Source: Citreimonas sp042096055 (GTDB taxonomy: Bacteria; Pseudomonadota; Alphaproteobacteria; Rhodobacterales; Rhodobacteraceae). Taken from it: a stretch of 64,000 nucleotides of DNA. The stretch lies in the NCBI RefSeq assembly GCF_042096055.1, contig NZ_JBELMH010000007.1, positions 8,875 through 72,874 on the forward strand, written 5' to 3'. A program made the translations under genes and the position numbers. Below the pieces are notes generated by a model that did no database searches, was not told the origin of the DNA, and saw nothing but the letters and a program-made list of their open reading frames with translations. Positions 1 through 9,553 of the stretch are shown here, in pieces (the stretch's first letter is position 1; every line of letters starts with the position of its first letter).

Positions 1-2
1 CG

Positions 3-641
3 ATCGTGCTGACGCACGGCCATTTCGATCATGTGGGCGCCCTGCAGCAGCTTGCCCGCCGCTGGGACGCGCCGATATACGCCCATACCCTCGAGCACCC
101 GTTCCTGACCGGTCAGGCGGCCTATCCGCTTGGCGATCCCACGCTGACAGGTGCAATGGCGGCTCTTTGCGGCTTCTATCCCACGGCCCCGGTGGATGTC
201 TCGCCCCGGCTGCAAGCCCTGCCCGAGGACGGGTCGCTGCCCGGCCTCCCGGGCTGGCGCTGGATCCACACGCCGGGGCACGCGCCAGGCCATGTCTCTC
301 TCTGGAGGGAGCGGGACCGGACGCTTGTCGCCGGCGATGCGGTCGTTACCACGCGTCAGGAATCGGCCCTCGCGGTGCTGCGGCAAGCGCCGGAGATGCA
401 TGGCCCGCCGGCTTATTTCACACCGGACTGGACGGCGGCGCGGCATTCGGTTCGGCGTCTCGCGGATCTGGCACCGGAAGTCATCGTTGCCGGACACGGC
501 CCGCCGATGGGCGGAGCGCGGATGCGCATGGCGCTGCACGACCTGGCGCGGCATTTCGACGACCTGGCGGTGCCGCACGGTGGCCGCTACGCGCCGCAGC
601 GGGGCTCGGGGCTTGTGGTGACCCACGATGACCGCCGCTGA
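3..641 (+). CDS. MBL-fold metal-dependent hydrolase (5'-partial)
   Basis: This is the C-terminal part of a metallo-beta-lactamase-fold hydrolase; the start lies before the window. The frame opens with the metal-binding motif THGHFDHVG (HxHxDH) about four codons in. It is followed by TPGHAPGHVSL with the next metal-ligand histidine, an AGDAV aspartate, and a terminal AGHGPPM histidine, so all five blocks of the fold are present in order. The family covers glyoxalase II-like and lactonase-like enzymes, and the substrate cannot be told from this piece. The gene overlaps the start of the DUF2243 gene by 14 bases, which suggests co-transcription. Confidence 0.85.
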   Translation: MVLTHGHFDHVGALQQLARRWDAPIYAHTLEHPFLTGQAAYPLGDPTLTGAMAALCGFYPTAPVDVSPRLQALPEDGSLPGLPGWRWIHTPGHAPGHVSLWRERDRTLVAGDAVVTTRQESALAVLRQAPEMHGPPAYFTPDWTAARHSVRRLADLAPEVIVAGHGPPMGGARMRMALHDLARHFDDLAVPHGGRYAPQRGSGLVVTHDDRR

Positions 642-1131
642 CACCCCACGAACCGCGGGCGCGGAGTTCCCTACGGCTGCCGGCATCTTCTTCGGTCTGG
701 GCATCGGCGGGTTCTTCGACGGTATCGTCCTTCACCAGATCCTTCAGTGGCACCACATGGCGACCAGTGCGGGCGTTTCGGCGGACACGGTAGAGGGGCT
801 GCGCCGGAACACGCTGTTCGACGGCCTCTTCCACGCCGCGACCTACATCTTCGTTATCATCGGGCTTGTCCTGCTCTGGCGCGCCTCCCGCGGGCGGCAT
901 CGGCGCTGGTCCAACCGGCTTCTCATCGGAAGCCTTCTGCTGGGCTTCGGCCTGTTCAACGTGGTGGAGGGGATCGTGAATCATCACCTTCTAAGGCTGC
1001 ACCACGTGAACGAGACCGTCCCGCGGGAGCAGTGGGTTTACTGGGACATCGGCTTTCTGATCTGGGGCGCTGCGATGATCCTTGGCGGCTGGCTGCTGCT
1101 GCGGCGGGCGAAGGATTCGACGCCGGGATGA
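628..1131 (+). CDS. DUF2243 family integral membrane protein
   Basis: This is a 167-residue membrane protein with four predicted helices (about residues 17-36, 67-87, 99-116 and 138-157). The first helix carries the family's GIGGFFDGIVLHQILQWHH block, and further His pairs (NHHLL, LHH) lie at helix ends. DUF2243 proteins have no established function; the conserved membrane histidines hint at metal or haem binding, which is inference. The ATG lies inside the end of the preceding hydrolase gene (14-base overlap), so translational coupling is likely. The length is normal for the family. Confidence 0.88.
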   Translation: MTAADTPRTAGAEFPTAAGIFFGLGIGGFFDGIVLHQILQWHHMATSAGVSADTVEGLRRNTLFDGLFHAATYIFVIIGLVLLWRASRGRHRRWSNRLLIGSLLLGFGLFNVVEGIVNHHLLRLHHVNETVPREQWVYWDIGFLIWGAAMILGGWLLLRRAKDSTPG

Positions 1132-1144
1132 GACGGAGGTCCTC

Positions 1145-1897
1145 GTGGCAAACGACGCAGAGCAAGGCTATCCCCCTTTCGACATGCCGAAACCCGTGGC
1201 GGAAAATCTCTGGATCGTCGACGCGCGGCCGATCCGCGCCTTCGGGATTCCGCTCCCGGTGCGAATGACTGTGGTGCGGCTCGCAAGCGGTGACCTCTGG
1301 CTGCATTCCCCGACACGCTTCGCCCCCGCTCTCCTGCAAGAACTTGAGCGGCTGGGCCCCATCCGCCACCTGATCGCGCCGAATATTGGCCACTGGACGT
1401 TCCTCGCCGACTGGCAGCGAAACTGCCCCGACGCTACAACTTGGGCTGCTCCGAACCTGCGCCGGCGGCCGCGGATCCGGCTCTCCTCCATTCGCACCGA
1501 CCGGGACCTGGGCAAGCGGCCACCGCCGGACTGGCAGCACGATCTGGATCAGCGCATCATCGCCGGCGCCGGCTTTCAGGAAGTCGCCTTCTTGCACCGC
1601 GAGAGCCGCAGCCTGATCCTCACCGACCTCGTGATGAACCTGGAGCCGGACCGCATGCCCGCCCGCAGCAGGCTTTATGCTGCGCTCAGCGGCACGACGG
1701 CGCCCGAGGGCGGCACGCCACGCTACCTGCGCCTGCCGCTTCGGCTGGGCCGCCGGAAGGCGGTCGAAGCCGCCACGGCTCTGATCGACTGGCAGCCTGA
1801 TAGAGTGATCTTCGCGCACGGACGCTGGTTCGCGAACGACGGTGCGGCGAAGCTGCGGAAGGCCTTCCGCTGGCTGGTCGGGCCATCCGGAGAATGA
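1145..1897 (+). CDS. DUF4336 domain protein (MBL-like fold)
   Basis: This 250-residue protein matches DUF4336, a family related to the metallo-beta-lactamase fold. Recognisable blocks are NLWIVDA, a GIPLPVRMTVVRL segment, LWLHSP and a segment with HLIAPNIGHW near residue 80. The reading frame extends upstream without a good start. I chose GTG at 1145 because GGAGG at 1135-1139 precedes it by five bases; ATG 1184 is an alternative. The gene follows the DUF2243 gene by 13 bases, so hydrolase, membrane protein and DUF4336 probably form one operon. The function is unknown. Confidence 0.8.
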   Translation: MANDAEQGYPPFDMPKPVAENLWIVDARPIRAFGIPLPVRMTVVRLASGDLWLHSPTRFAPALLQELERLGPIRHLIAPNIGHWTFLADWQRNCPDATTWAAPNLRRRPRIRLSSIRTDRDLGKRPPPDWQHDLDQRIIAGAGFQEVAFLHRESRSLILTDLVMNLEPDRMPARSRLYAALSGTTAPEGGTPRYLRLPLRLGRRKAVEAATALIDWQPDRVIFAHGRWFANDGAAKLRKAFRWLVGPSGE

Positions 1898-1937
1898 CGT
1901 GTCCGCAGAGCCCGTTGGGGCGACAGCCATTGCATCT

Positions 1938-1975
1938 GTGCGCCCGCCGGAGGCTACCTCGGCGGGCGCGCTTTG
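1938..1975 (+). terminator. Rho-independent terminator candidate
   Basis: A perfect 9-bp stem (GCGCCCGCC at 1940-1948 with GGCGGGCGC at 1961-1969) is followed by a short pyrimidine-rich tail. It lies between the DUF4336 gene and the convergent MFS gene and could serve both. Confidence 0.6.
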
Positions 1976-2024
1976 GTCTGGCTCCCCGATGAAAACAGTC
2001 GGACGCGAGACGCCGAGATAATTT

Positions 2025-3212
2025 TCAATGATCGATCCTTGGTAGGAACCAGGTCAACAGCCCCGCCAACGGCAGGAAGGCGCAGATCCTGTAGACCGTC
2101 TCGACTCCATGGCTGTCTGCCAGAAAACCCAGTAGTGCCGCCGAAATACCCGCGAGTCCGAAGTTCAGCCCGTAGAACAAGCCGCCGATCAGCCCGATCC
2201 GGTTTGGCAGCAGATCCATCGCATAGATGAGGATCGAGGCGAATGCGCTGGCCATGATGAGATTGATCATGATCGTCAGAACGCCGGTCCAGAACAGGTC
2301 CACGTAGGGCAGGATCAGCGTCAGGGGCAGCGGCCCGAGAATCGAGATCCAGATGATACGATAGCGTCCAATGCGATCCCCTATGATCCCGCCGATCAGG
2401 ACGCCGACCGCTGCCGCGACGAGGAAGACGAAGAGCATCATCTGCGAGGCCGGGATGGACAGGCCAAACCGCTCGATCAGGTAGAAGGTGTAGAAGGATC
2501 GGAAGCTCTCGATGTAGGTGTTCTTGGTGAACATCAGCATGGTCAGGACGACCAGCCCGACGGCGATGGTCGCGTGCGAATGCCGCGGCGTTTCCCGGCC
2601 GCCACGGCTCCGCGACCGGATGGACGCGAAGTCGGCGCTCAACTGGCGTTGCTTGCTGCCGATCCAGGCGAGAAGCATCATCGCGGCCAAGGCGGCGACG
2701 GCGAACCACGCGAGGCTTGCTTGTCCCCAGGGCACGATGATCAGCGCGGCCAGAGCCGGACCGAGAGAGCCGCCCGCCTGACCGCCGACCTGGAAGATGC
2801 CCTGGGCAAGCCCCTGCCGGCCTCCCGCGGCATAGCGTGCATTGCGCGTGGCCTCGGGGTGGAAGATGGAGGACCCGATGCCGATCAGCGCCACCGACAC
2901 CAGGATCGTCGCGTAGCTCTGCGCGAAGGACAGGCTGACCAGTCCCGAAAGGGTGAACATCATCCCCACGACGGGCGAATACGGGGCCGGATGCCGATCG
3001 GTCACCATGCCGACCACCGGCTGAAGCATCGCGCCCGCGATCTGGAACGTCAGCGTGATCATCCCGATCTGGGCGAAGTCCAGTGCGTAGGCGCCTTTCA
3101 GGATCGGGTAGACCGCGGGGATCAGCGACTGCATGAGGTCGTTCAGCAGATGCGTCAATCCCAACACCATCAGCACCGCCAGATGAGTTCCCGACCGGGC
3201 CGCGGTTGTCAT
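2025..3212 (-). CDS. MFS transporter, fosmidomycin-resistance (Fsr)-like
   Basis: This is a 395-residue major facilitator with about 12 hydrophobic helices and few polar stretches. The N-terminal LTHLLNDLMQSLIPAVYP block and the IGSSIFHPEATRNAR motif after helix 4 are typical of the Fsr/YfnC-like exporters of the DHA1 group. The frame remains open well upstream, but that part reads through insertion-sequence remnants. The ATG at 3212 begins the recognisable protein. Fsr proteins export fosmidomycin and related compounds; the substrate here is unproven. The gene stands alone, next to the mobile-element remnants. Confidence 0.88.
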   Translation of the reverse strand: MTTAARSGTHLAVLMVLGLTHLLNDLMQSLIPAVYPILKGAYALDFAQIGMITLTFQIAGAMLQPVVGMVTDRHPAPYSPVVGMMFTLSGLVSLSFAQSYATILVSVALIGIGSSIFHPEATRNARYAAGGRQGLAQGIFQVGGQAGGSLGPALAALIIVPWGQASLAWFAVAALAAMMLLAWIGSKQRQLSADFASIRSRSRGGRETPRHSHATIAVGLVVLTMLMFTKNTYIESFRSFYTFYLIERFGLSIPASQMMLFVFLVAAAVGVLIGGIIGDRIGRYRIIWISILGPLPLTLILPYVDLFWTGVLTIMINLIMASAFASILIYAMDLLPNRIGLIGGLFYGLNFGLAGISAALLGFLADSHGVETVYRICAFLPLAGLLTWFLPRIDH

Positions 3213-3436
3213 GATGCTTTCACTTTCGAGAACGTGGCACTGATGTAGGATGGCTCGTGTTAAGCTCGCCGGAAGTTGCTCGTCATGAATACAATCGTCA
3301 AGCACTCCAGCCGCAGGCGGCCCAACACCTGGCTCCGGACGAGCGAGGCGGTGAAGGTATCCGCGTCGACCACTCGGCCAGACCGCCGACGGAGGCCAGC
3401 TGACCGGCCCGGTGCAGAGTTCCCAGCCCCTCCAAT

Positions 3437-3541
3437 GCCAACTTGCCGAGGGTCGTGCTTCCTGCGCCACTCATAGACCTGCCAACGGTTCACATCATGG
3501 TGCCGGGCTACGTCCGCCACCTTCGCTCCGGAAGTTAAGCC
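3437..3541 (-). pseudogene. IS66-type TnpA transposase fragment
   Basis: About 35 codons encode GAKVADVARHHDVNRWQVYE followed by WRRK. This is the helix-turn-helix block of IS66-family TnpA (OrfA). Nothing before or after it in the same frame resembles the rest of the transposase, and I see no partner TnpB/TnpC genes. It is read as a decayed scrap of an insertion sequence. The surrounding 3213-3950 holds no other gene I can support; short open frames there look like eroded mobile DNA. Confidence 0.6.
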
Positions 3542-3950
3542 TTCCGCGGCAGTCCGCGCCCGCTTTGCTCCGCATGGCCCAGCCAGTGCGCCCTGTCGTG
3601 GAGCAATTTGGGATCTGGCCTCGCCGCATCGGTGGTCCACAGTTGGCAACTGCCAGCCCGCAGTGAAGGCTTCGGCCAGCAAAAGCGCGAAGCGTGACAG
3701 CCCGAGGTTGCGCACCGTTCTTGAGTCACGGCATGTCCGCTCCTGAACTTTGACAAGCGCCCTCTCGCACTTGCGGCGAAGGGAGGGAATCCGCCCACAC
3801 AACCAGCTTGCTTAAACACTGACCGCCTCAGCCTCAGGAGGAACGGTGTCGCCTGCACCCAAGGCCAGCGTGACGGTGACGCATGATAGCGCGCTGTTCG
3901 TGGTTCTCGTATTTGACCGCAGCGCCGGCGCGTTCCTGAGTTTGTAGCTC

Positions 3951-4936
3951 TCAAACGTAGCACCTTGGGGAGGGTAGGTTTCGGCGGTTGCGGGCTCCCG
4001 CAACCAGCTTTAGCGAACCAGCATCGATATGATCCGACGCGCCCGGCTGGGCCGCGTCGATCATTGCCGGTAGCGCGCCGTCGAGTACGGGCGTCGTGCT
4101 GCCGTTCGGCTCCGTGCGCACAGTCACGCGCGAGATCAGCCCGCGAACGATCTCCAGAACCTTGGTGCGTATTGCCAGGTCCGTCAGACGCTGCGCGAAC
4201 TCGGCCACCTTCCTGCGATACAGATCCGACAGATTGGGATGCAGGCGCACCGGATCGGGCGGCGGGGCAGCCAGCTGCTCCGCGAGATCACTTTGTCGCG
4301 CTTCCATCTCCTCGATGCGGCTCAGGAGTCCGGGCGTTCTGAGGCCATCAGCGATGGCGTCGTATATCCCGTTCAGCTTTGCCGTGACCGCCGCGTGCTC
4401 CTGTTCCACCTGCTTGCGGGCGGCTTCGGCCGTTCCGCGTGTGGCATTCGTTGCGGTCGTGAACGCCTTGATGAACGCCGCGACGGCGTCGGGCTCCATC
4501 AGCCTGTCCTGCAGCAGTGCGAGGACAGCCTCTTCCAGGTCGCCGCGTTTGTAGGACTTGCGGTGGGTGCAGGTTCGAGCTTCCGCGCAGCCGAGCAGGC
4601 GACGTAGTCCTTCCCGACCGTGACCATGGCGCTGCCGCAGCAATCGCAGAACAGCAATCCGGTCAAAAGGTGGACCTTACGGCGCTTCTCCTAGAAGCGG
4701 CTCGCCTTGATGCCCTGAACGGCCGGCGTTGCGTCTATGGCTTCCTGCCTCGTCTTCACGCGTTGCCAAAGCGCGTCATCGACGATGCGCGGGTCGGGAA
4801 CCTGAGTAGCGATCCACGACTCCGGCGGGTTTTGCCGGGACACGCGCTTGCCCGTCTGCGGGTCCTTGACGTACCGAAGGCGGTTCCAGACGAGACGGCC
4901 GACGTGGAGCTCGTTGTTGAGGATGCCGTCGCCCGG
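3951..4936 (-). pseudogene. Large serine recombinase, decayed and lacking its catalytic domain
   Basis: Reading from 4936 downward, the frame shows the Recombinase-domain block GILNNELHVGRLVWNRLRYV and RIVDDALWQRVKTRQ. It continues into the zinc-ribbon segment LLTGLLFCDCCGSAM and then a long charged coiled coil ending in SLKLVAGARNR. Two lesions disable it: an in-frame TAG at 4691-4693 (between KASRF and EKRRK, where a tryptophan codon would be expected) and a frameshift near 4580-4600 after the zinc ribbon. The N-terminal resolvase domain with its catalytic serine is absent. The sequence stops abruptly about 50 bases from the HWE kinase remnant on the opposite strand. Confidence 0.85.
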
Positions 4937-4990
4937 CGCGACCGGCGGTTCGTCGCCGCCTTCGACATCGACGATCGCAAGCGGGGCTAG

Positions 4991-5593
4991 GAGCCCAACC
5001 AGGTGATCTCGGCTGAACTCGATCACCGGGTGAAGAACATCCTCGCCCTCGTCACCACCATCGCGCGGATGACCGGGCACACGACGTCGACCTACCGGGA
5101 CTTCAAGGCAGGCTTCTTCGACCGGATCCAGTCGCTGTGACGGACGCATGCGAAGCTCGCCAGCGCCAACTGGGACGGCGTCAACCTGCACGATCTCGTC
5201 GCCGACGAACTGCGCATCTATTCGCCCGACAGCGCGCGCTTCCAACTCGACGGAAGCGACTGAACGCTCACCCCCGGCGCGGCGCAGAGCATCGCGCTGG
5301 CGATTTACGAACTCGTGACGAACGCCGCGAAGTACGGTGCGTTGTCCTGCGACGGCGGGCGGATCCTGATCCATGTGGGCTTGCAGGACGGGGCGGTCGT
5401 GCTGACCTGGACCGAGATGTGCGTCGGAGCGGTGCCGCCACCGACCCGCGAGGGATACGGGACGATCGTGATCCGGACGGCCATCGAGACGCAGCTCGGT
5501 GGAGAGGTCGCACGCGAGATCGGCAACGATGGCATGGTCTACCGCTTTACCTTCGCGCAATCCTTATTCATCAGCACGGAGCTGTCCGAATGA
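4991..5593 (+). pseudogene. HWE-type histidine kinase remnant
   Basis: One frame contains the HWE-kinase phosphoacceptor block ELDHRVKNILALV near 5015, the N-box YELVTNAAKYGALS near 5310, and a C-terminal GYGTIVIRTAIETQLGG block. Two in-frame TGA codons interrupt it (5138-5140 and 5261-5263), and the sensor region upstream of the H-box is missing, replaced by the recombinase remnant. HWE kinases are sensory kinases common in alphaproteobacteria. The last codons overlap the downstream response-regulator start (ATGA), as in an intact kinase/regulator pair, so this was once the cognate kinase. Confidence 0.82.
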
Positions 5594-5958
5594 CATCCAT
5601 TCTCGTGGTCGAGGATGACGCGATCCTCGGTGTGGACCTGAAGATGACGCTCGAGGATGCCGAGTATTCAGTGGTCGGCCCGGCGATGGCCCAAGCCCAC
5701 AGAAATTCTGGATCACCGCCTCGGATGCTCGACGACAACCACGTCGAAGGCGCGATCCTGGACATTAACCTCGGCAACGAGCGCAGCGACGCCATCGCCG
5801 ACCGGCTCGACGATGCCGGCATCCCGGTCTTCTTCCTTTCTGGCCACTCGGCCTCAGTCCTGCAGGAGCGGCACCAGTTGAAGCAGATCCTCGCCAAGCC
5901 CCACGCGGATGCGGCCCTTTTCAGGATGCTGCCTGAGCATATCGGCGGCGCGTCGTAA
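5590..5958 (+). CDS. Single-domain response regulator
   Basis: This is a 122-residue stand-alone receiver domain. The acidic pair is in ILVVEDD, the probable phosphoacceptor aspartate is in AILDINLG (residue 58), a switch serine is in FFLSGHS, and the conserved lysine is in LAKPH. There is no output domain, as in other regulators paired with HWE kinases. Its start overlaps the stop of the kinase remnant by four bases. With that kinase broken, the protein is an orphan unless another kinase phosphorylates it. The segment around residues 36-48 is unlike typical receivers and may reflect decay. Confidence 0.82.
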   Translation: MTSILVVEDDAILGVDLKMTLEDAEYSVVGPAMAQAHRNSGSPPRMLDDNHVEGAILDINLGNERSDAIADRLDDAGIPVFFLSGHSASVLQERHQLKQILAKPHADAALFRMLPEHIGGAS

Positions 5959-5984
5959 GCCGATCACGCACCCGCACATGCGCA

Positions 5985-6016
5985 AGACGCCCTGAGGCAA
6001 AGCGCCGGGCGTTTTG
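5985..6016 (+). terminator. Rho-independent terminator candidate
   Basis: ACGCCC (5987-5992) pairs with GGGCGT (6007-6012), followed by TTTTG, just after the response-regulator gene. The rest of 5959-6190 contains no gene that I recognise. Confidence 0.5.
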
Positions 6017-6190
6017 CTGTGCGCGGACCAGCGCGGCGTGTTCGCATCGGACTGGTGGGAGTTCCAGCCTTCCGGATCTTGGCAGGCACGCGTTTCGCAG
6101 CAGCCTGATTTTCACGCATTTGATTGACATCTCGCACGAACTGGCGAAACCTGATCACAAGATGAAGCGAGTCGCTCGCTGTGGGAGGGT

Positions 6191-6976
6191 ATGTTGAGCG
6201 ATATGGGCCGCCATGACACGATTCTCGCCCTCCTGCGGGATCGGCCGTTCGTTTCCGTCAGCGAACTGATCTCGGTGCTCGAAGTGTCGCCCGCGACCAT
6301 CCGGCGGGACATCGACAAGCTGTCCGAGGCGGGCGCCGCGCAGAAGGTCTATGGCGGTATCGCGGCCGTCGATGCCGAGCATCGGCGCCGCGCCATCGCG
6401 CTGCCGTTCAGCGACAACCGCGACATCGCGGTGGCAGCCAAGCGCGCCATCGCGCGTTCGGCCTCGGCCCTGGTGCGGGACGGCAGCATCGTCATCGTGC
6501 ACGCGGGTTCGACCTGCTTTCACTTCGGTGTCGAGATCGCCAACCGCAACGTGCGCATCGCGACCCATTCCATGCCGCTGGCCGGGTATCTGGCCGAGTT
6601 CGGAACCTGCCAGGTGACGGTCAGCGGCGGCGACCTGCACCGCGAGCCGGGGTTGCTCTACTCTCCATCCGGGTTCGATCAGGGCTTCTACGCGTCGCAG
6701 TTCTTCGTGGGTGCGTTGGGCGTCGGGCCGAGCGGCATCCTCGAGTCGCACCCGCTGCTGGTCCACTTCGTGAAGACCTTCGCCGACCGGACGAACGAGA
6801 TCGTCCTGCTGGCCGACAGCCGCAAGTTCGACGAACGGCCGCCGCTGGTGGCGCTGCCGTTGTCGCGCGTGTCGCACGTCGTGACGGATGACGGGCTGAA
6901 GGACGCGCATGCCAGGATGCTCGAGGAGAACGGCGTACGCTTCACCATCGCGGATACGTCACGGGGGGCCGCATGA
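6191..6976 (+). CDS. DeoR-family transcriptional regulator
   Basis: This is a 261-residue sugar-operon regulator. Residues 7-60 form the DeoR winged helix: RHDTILALL, then VSVSELISVLEVSPATIRRD, ending in the KVYGGIA segment. The rest is the DeoR effector domain, which senses phosphorylated sugars in this family. GGAGGG at 6184-6189 lies very close to ATG 6191, so TTG 6194 or ATG 6203 could be the true start. The stop overlaps the ABC ATPase gene (ATGA), making it the first gene of the sugar operon, which it probably regulates. Confidence 0.88.
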   Translation: MLSDMGRHDTILALLRDRPFVSVSELISVLEVSPATIRRDIDKLSEAGAAQKVYGGIAAVDAEHRRRAIALPFSDNRDIAVAAKRAIARSASALVRDGSIVIVHAGSTCFHFGVEIANRNVRIATHSMPLAGYLAEFGTCQVTVSGGDLHREPGLLYSPSGFDQGFYASQFFVGALGVGPSGILESHPLLVHFVKTFADRTNEIVLLADSRKFDERPPLVALPLSRVSHVVTDDGLKDAHARMLEENGVRFTIADTSRGAA

Positions 6977-8538
6977 GCACCGACGCACCCGTTCTGGAGA
7001 TGCGCGGCATCTCGAAATCCTTCGGGCCGGTCCGGGCGCTGAGCGACGTCTCGCTCACCGCGCATGGCGGCGAGGTCCACGCGCTGATGGGCGAGAACGG
7101 CGCGGGCAAGTCCACGCTGATGAAGATCCTGTCGGGCGCCCATTCTCCCGATCCCGGCGGCGAGGTCTTCGTCGCGGGCGAGAAGATGCCGCTGGGCAAC
7201 CCCAAGCTCGCCAAGGCGCACGGGGTAGCGGTGATCTACCAGGAGCTGACGCTGGCGCCGAACCTGAGCGTCGCGCAGAACGTCTTCCTGGGCAACGAGC
7301 GGTCGTCGCGCGGCATCGTCAGCCGTCGCGGGATGGCGGCGGCGACACAGCCGATCCTCGACCGGCTGGGCGTCTCGTTCGGGCCCGACACCAGGGTGGC
7401 CCGCCTGTCGCTGGGCGAGCGGCAGCTGGTCGAGATCGCCCGCGCGCTGTCGACGAATGCTCGGATCATCGTGATGGACGAACCGACCACGTCGCTGTCC
7501 AGCCGCGAAACCGAGAAGCTGTTCGCCGTGATCCGCAGCCTCAAGGAGCAGGGGATCGCCATCGTCTACATCAGCCACCGGATGGACGAGATCTACGAGC
7601 TTGCCGACCGCTGCTCGGTGCTGCGCGACGGCACATATGTGGGCACGCTTCCGCGCGACGAGCTCGACGCCTCCAGGCTCGTCTCGATGATGGTCGGGCG
7701 GGACCTGTCGACCTTCTACAAGAAGGACCACAAGCCGCTCGAGGCCGAGCGGGACGTGGTGCTGTCGGTCGAGGATCTGGGCAACGGCCGCGACGTGCTG
7801 GACTGTTCGTTCAAGGTGCACCGGGGCGAGGTGCTGGGTGTGGCGGGCCTCGTCGGGTCGGGCCGGACCGAGCTGCTGCGCCTGATCTACGGCGCCGACC
7901 GCGCGACGACTGGCCGTGTCCTGCTGGACGGGCAGGACGTCACGCCGAGGACCCCGCGCGAGGCGCTCGACCGCGGCATCGTCTACCTGACCGAGGACCG
8001 CAAGGCGCTTGGCCTGTTCCTCGACATGTCGATCTCGGACAACGTCAACATGGCGGTGGCCGATCGCGACGGCAAAACCGGCGGCCTGCGCAACTTCGCC
8101 CGCGCGGCCGAGCGGGCGCGCAACGCGATCCGCGCGCTGTCGATCCGCACGCCGTCGGCCTCGCTGACGGTCGGGGCGCTGTCGGGGGGCAACCAGCAGA
8201 AGGTCCTGCTGGCGCGCCTGCTCGAGACCGAGCCGCGCGTGCTGCTGCTCGACGAGCCGACGCGCGGCGTGGACGTGGGCGCGAAGTCCGAGATCTACCG
8301 GCTGATCGACGAGTTGGCGGGCCGGGGTCTCGCCATCGTCATGGTCTCGAGCGAATTGCCGGAGATCGTGGGCGTCGCGGACCGCTGCCTGGTCATGCGC
8401 GAGGGGCGGATCGCGGGCGAGGTCGCCGCGGGTCCGGACAAGCCGATCGAACAGGAAGACGTCATGGCCTTCTCCACCGGCGCGCATGGCGCGCGCGGTG
8501 AGGCATCCGGGGCCGGCAGAGAGGGGAGAGCCATATGA
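6973..8538 (+). CDS. Sugar ABC transporter ATP-binding protein (two ABC domains)
   Basis: This is a 521-residue RbsA/AraG-type ATPase made of two tandem ABC domains. The first has Walker A GENGAGKSTLMKIL, signature LSLGERQLVEIARAL and Walker B IIVMDEPTTSL. The second has a degenerate P-loop, GLVGSGRTELLRLIYG, with signature LSGGNQQKVLLARLL and Walker B VLLLDEPTRGVDVG. Such asymmetry is normal for monosaccharide (CUT2) transporters. Both neighbours are coupled by four-base ATGA overlaps. With the next two genes it forms a complete pentose-type importer powered from the cytoplasmic face. Confidence 0.93.
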   Translation: MSTDAPVLEMRGISKSFGPVRALSDVSLTAHGGEVHALMGENGAGKSTLMKILSGAHSPDPGGEVFVAGEKMPLGNPKLAKAHGVAVIYQELTLAPNLSVAQNVFLGNERSSRGIVSRRGMAAATQPILDRLGVSFGPDTRVARLSLGERQLVEIARALSTNARIIVMDEPTTSLSSRETEKLFAVIRSLKEQGIAIVYISHRMDEIYELADRCSVLRDGTYVGTLPRDELDASRLVSMMVGRDLSTFYKKDHKPLEAERDVVLSVEDLGNGRDVLDCSFKVHRGEVLGVAGLVGSGRTELLRLIYGADRATTGRVLLDGQDVTPRTPREALDRGIVYLTEDRKALGLFLDMSISDNVNMAVADRDGKTGGLRNFARAAERARNAIRALSIRTPSASLTVGALSGGNQQKVLLARLLETEPRVLLLDEPTRGVDVGAKSEIYRLIDELAGRGLAIVMVSSELPEIVGVADRCLVMREGRIAGEVAAGPDKPIEQEDVMAFSTGAHGARGEASGAGREGRAI

Positions 8539-9521
8539 CAGAGACGGCGACAGGCGACGCGAACACCAAGCGGCGGCAGGCACGGGCGCTGATCACGGCG
8601 CTGGGGATGCTGCCCGTCCTGGTGCTGCTGGCGGTGGGATTCGAGCTGATGACCGGCAAGTTCCTGTCGGTCAACAACATCTCGATCGTCATGCAGCAGG
8701 CGTCGATCAACATCGTGCTGGCCGCGGGCATGACCTTCGTGATCCTCACGGGCGGCATCGACCTGTCGGTGGGCTCGATCCTTGCGGCGTCGGCGATGGC
8801 CGCCGTGATCGGCTCGCTCTGGCCGGGGGCGTTCGGCTACCTGGGCATCCTGCTGGGCCTGGGCCTCGGCCTTGCCTTCGGGCTGGTCAACGGCGCGCTG
8901 ATCGCCTTCCTGCGATTGCCGCCCTTCATCGTGACGCTGGGCGCGCTGACCGCGGTCCGGGGCGTGGCGCGCCTGCTGGGCGACGACACGACGGTGTTCA
9001 ACTCGAACCTGCCGTTCGCCTTCCTCGGCAACGGCACGGTATTGGGCGTACCGTGGCTGGCGATCATCGCGATCTCGGTCGTGCTGGTGTCCTGGTTCGT
9101 GCTGCGCGCCACCGTCCTGGGGACGTGGATCTACGCCGTCGGCGGCAACCAGGAGGCGGCGCGCCTCACCGGCATCAAGGTCTGGGTCGTGCTGCTCTTC
9201 GCCTACGGCGTGTCCGGGCTGCTGTCGGGGCTCGGCGGGGTGATGTCGGCCGCACGGCTCTACGCGGCGAACGGGCTGCAGCTGGGCCAGGCCTACGAGC
9301 TCGACGCGATCGCGGCGGTGATCCTCGGCGGCACCAGCTTCGTCGGCGGCGTGGGGTCGATCTGGGGCACGCTGATCGGCGCGCTGATCATCGCGGTGCT
9401 GTCCAACGGCCTGATCCTGACCGGCGTCTCGGACATCTGGCAATTCATCATCAAGGGCCTCGTCATCATCGTCGCCGTGGCGCTCGACCGCTACCGGCTG
9501 CAGGGCGGCGCCCGGACCTGA
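8535..9521 (+). CDS. Sugar ABC transporter permease (RbsC-like)
   Basis: This is a 328-residue polytopic permease of the CUT2 (ribose/xylose/arabinose) family, with eight to ten hydrophobic helices. The family hallmark GIDLSVGSILAASAM is near residue 75, and a second conserved block, EAARLTGI, occurs in the cytoplasmic loop with a downstream LGGTSFVGGVGS segment. Start and neighbour overlaps (ATGA at 8535) tie it to the ATPase gene. It forms the homodimeric membrane channel of the importer. Confidence 0.93.
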   Translation: MTETATGDANTKRRQARALITALGMLPVLVLLAVGFELMTGKFLSVNNISIVMQQASINIVLAAGMTFVILTGGIDLSVGSILAASAMAAVIGSLWPGAFGYLGILLGLGLGLAFGLVNGALIAFLRLPPFIVTLGALTAVRGVARLLGDDTTVFNSNLPFAFLGNGTVLGVPWLAIIAISVVLVSWFVLRATVLGTWIYAVGGNQEAARLTGIKVWVVLLFAYGVSGLLSGLGGVMSAARLYAANGLQLGQAYELDAIAAVILGGTSFVGGVGSIWGTLIGALIIAVLSNGLILTGVSDIWQFIIKGLVIIVAVALDRYRLQGGART

Positions 9522-9553
9522 CGACACCAAAACGCATGCAACAGGAGGATATG

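Noticed and set aside
3437..3541. Active IS66 insertion sequence
   Set aside because: Only the helix-turn-helix scrap of TnpA is visible; I see no partner genes or terminal inverted repeats.
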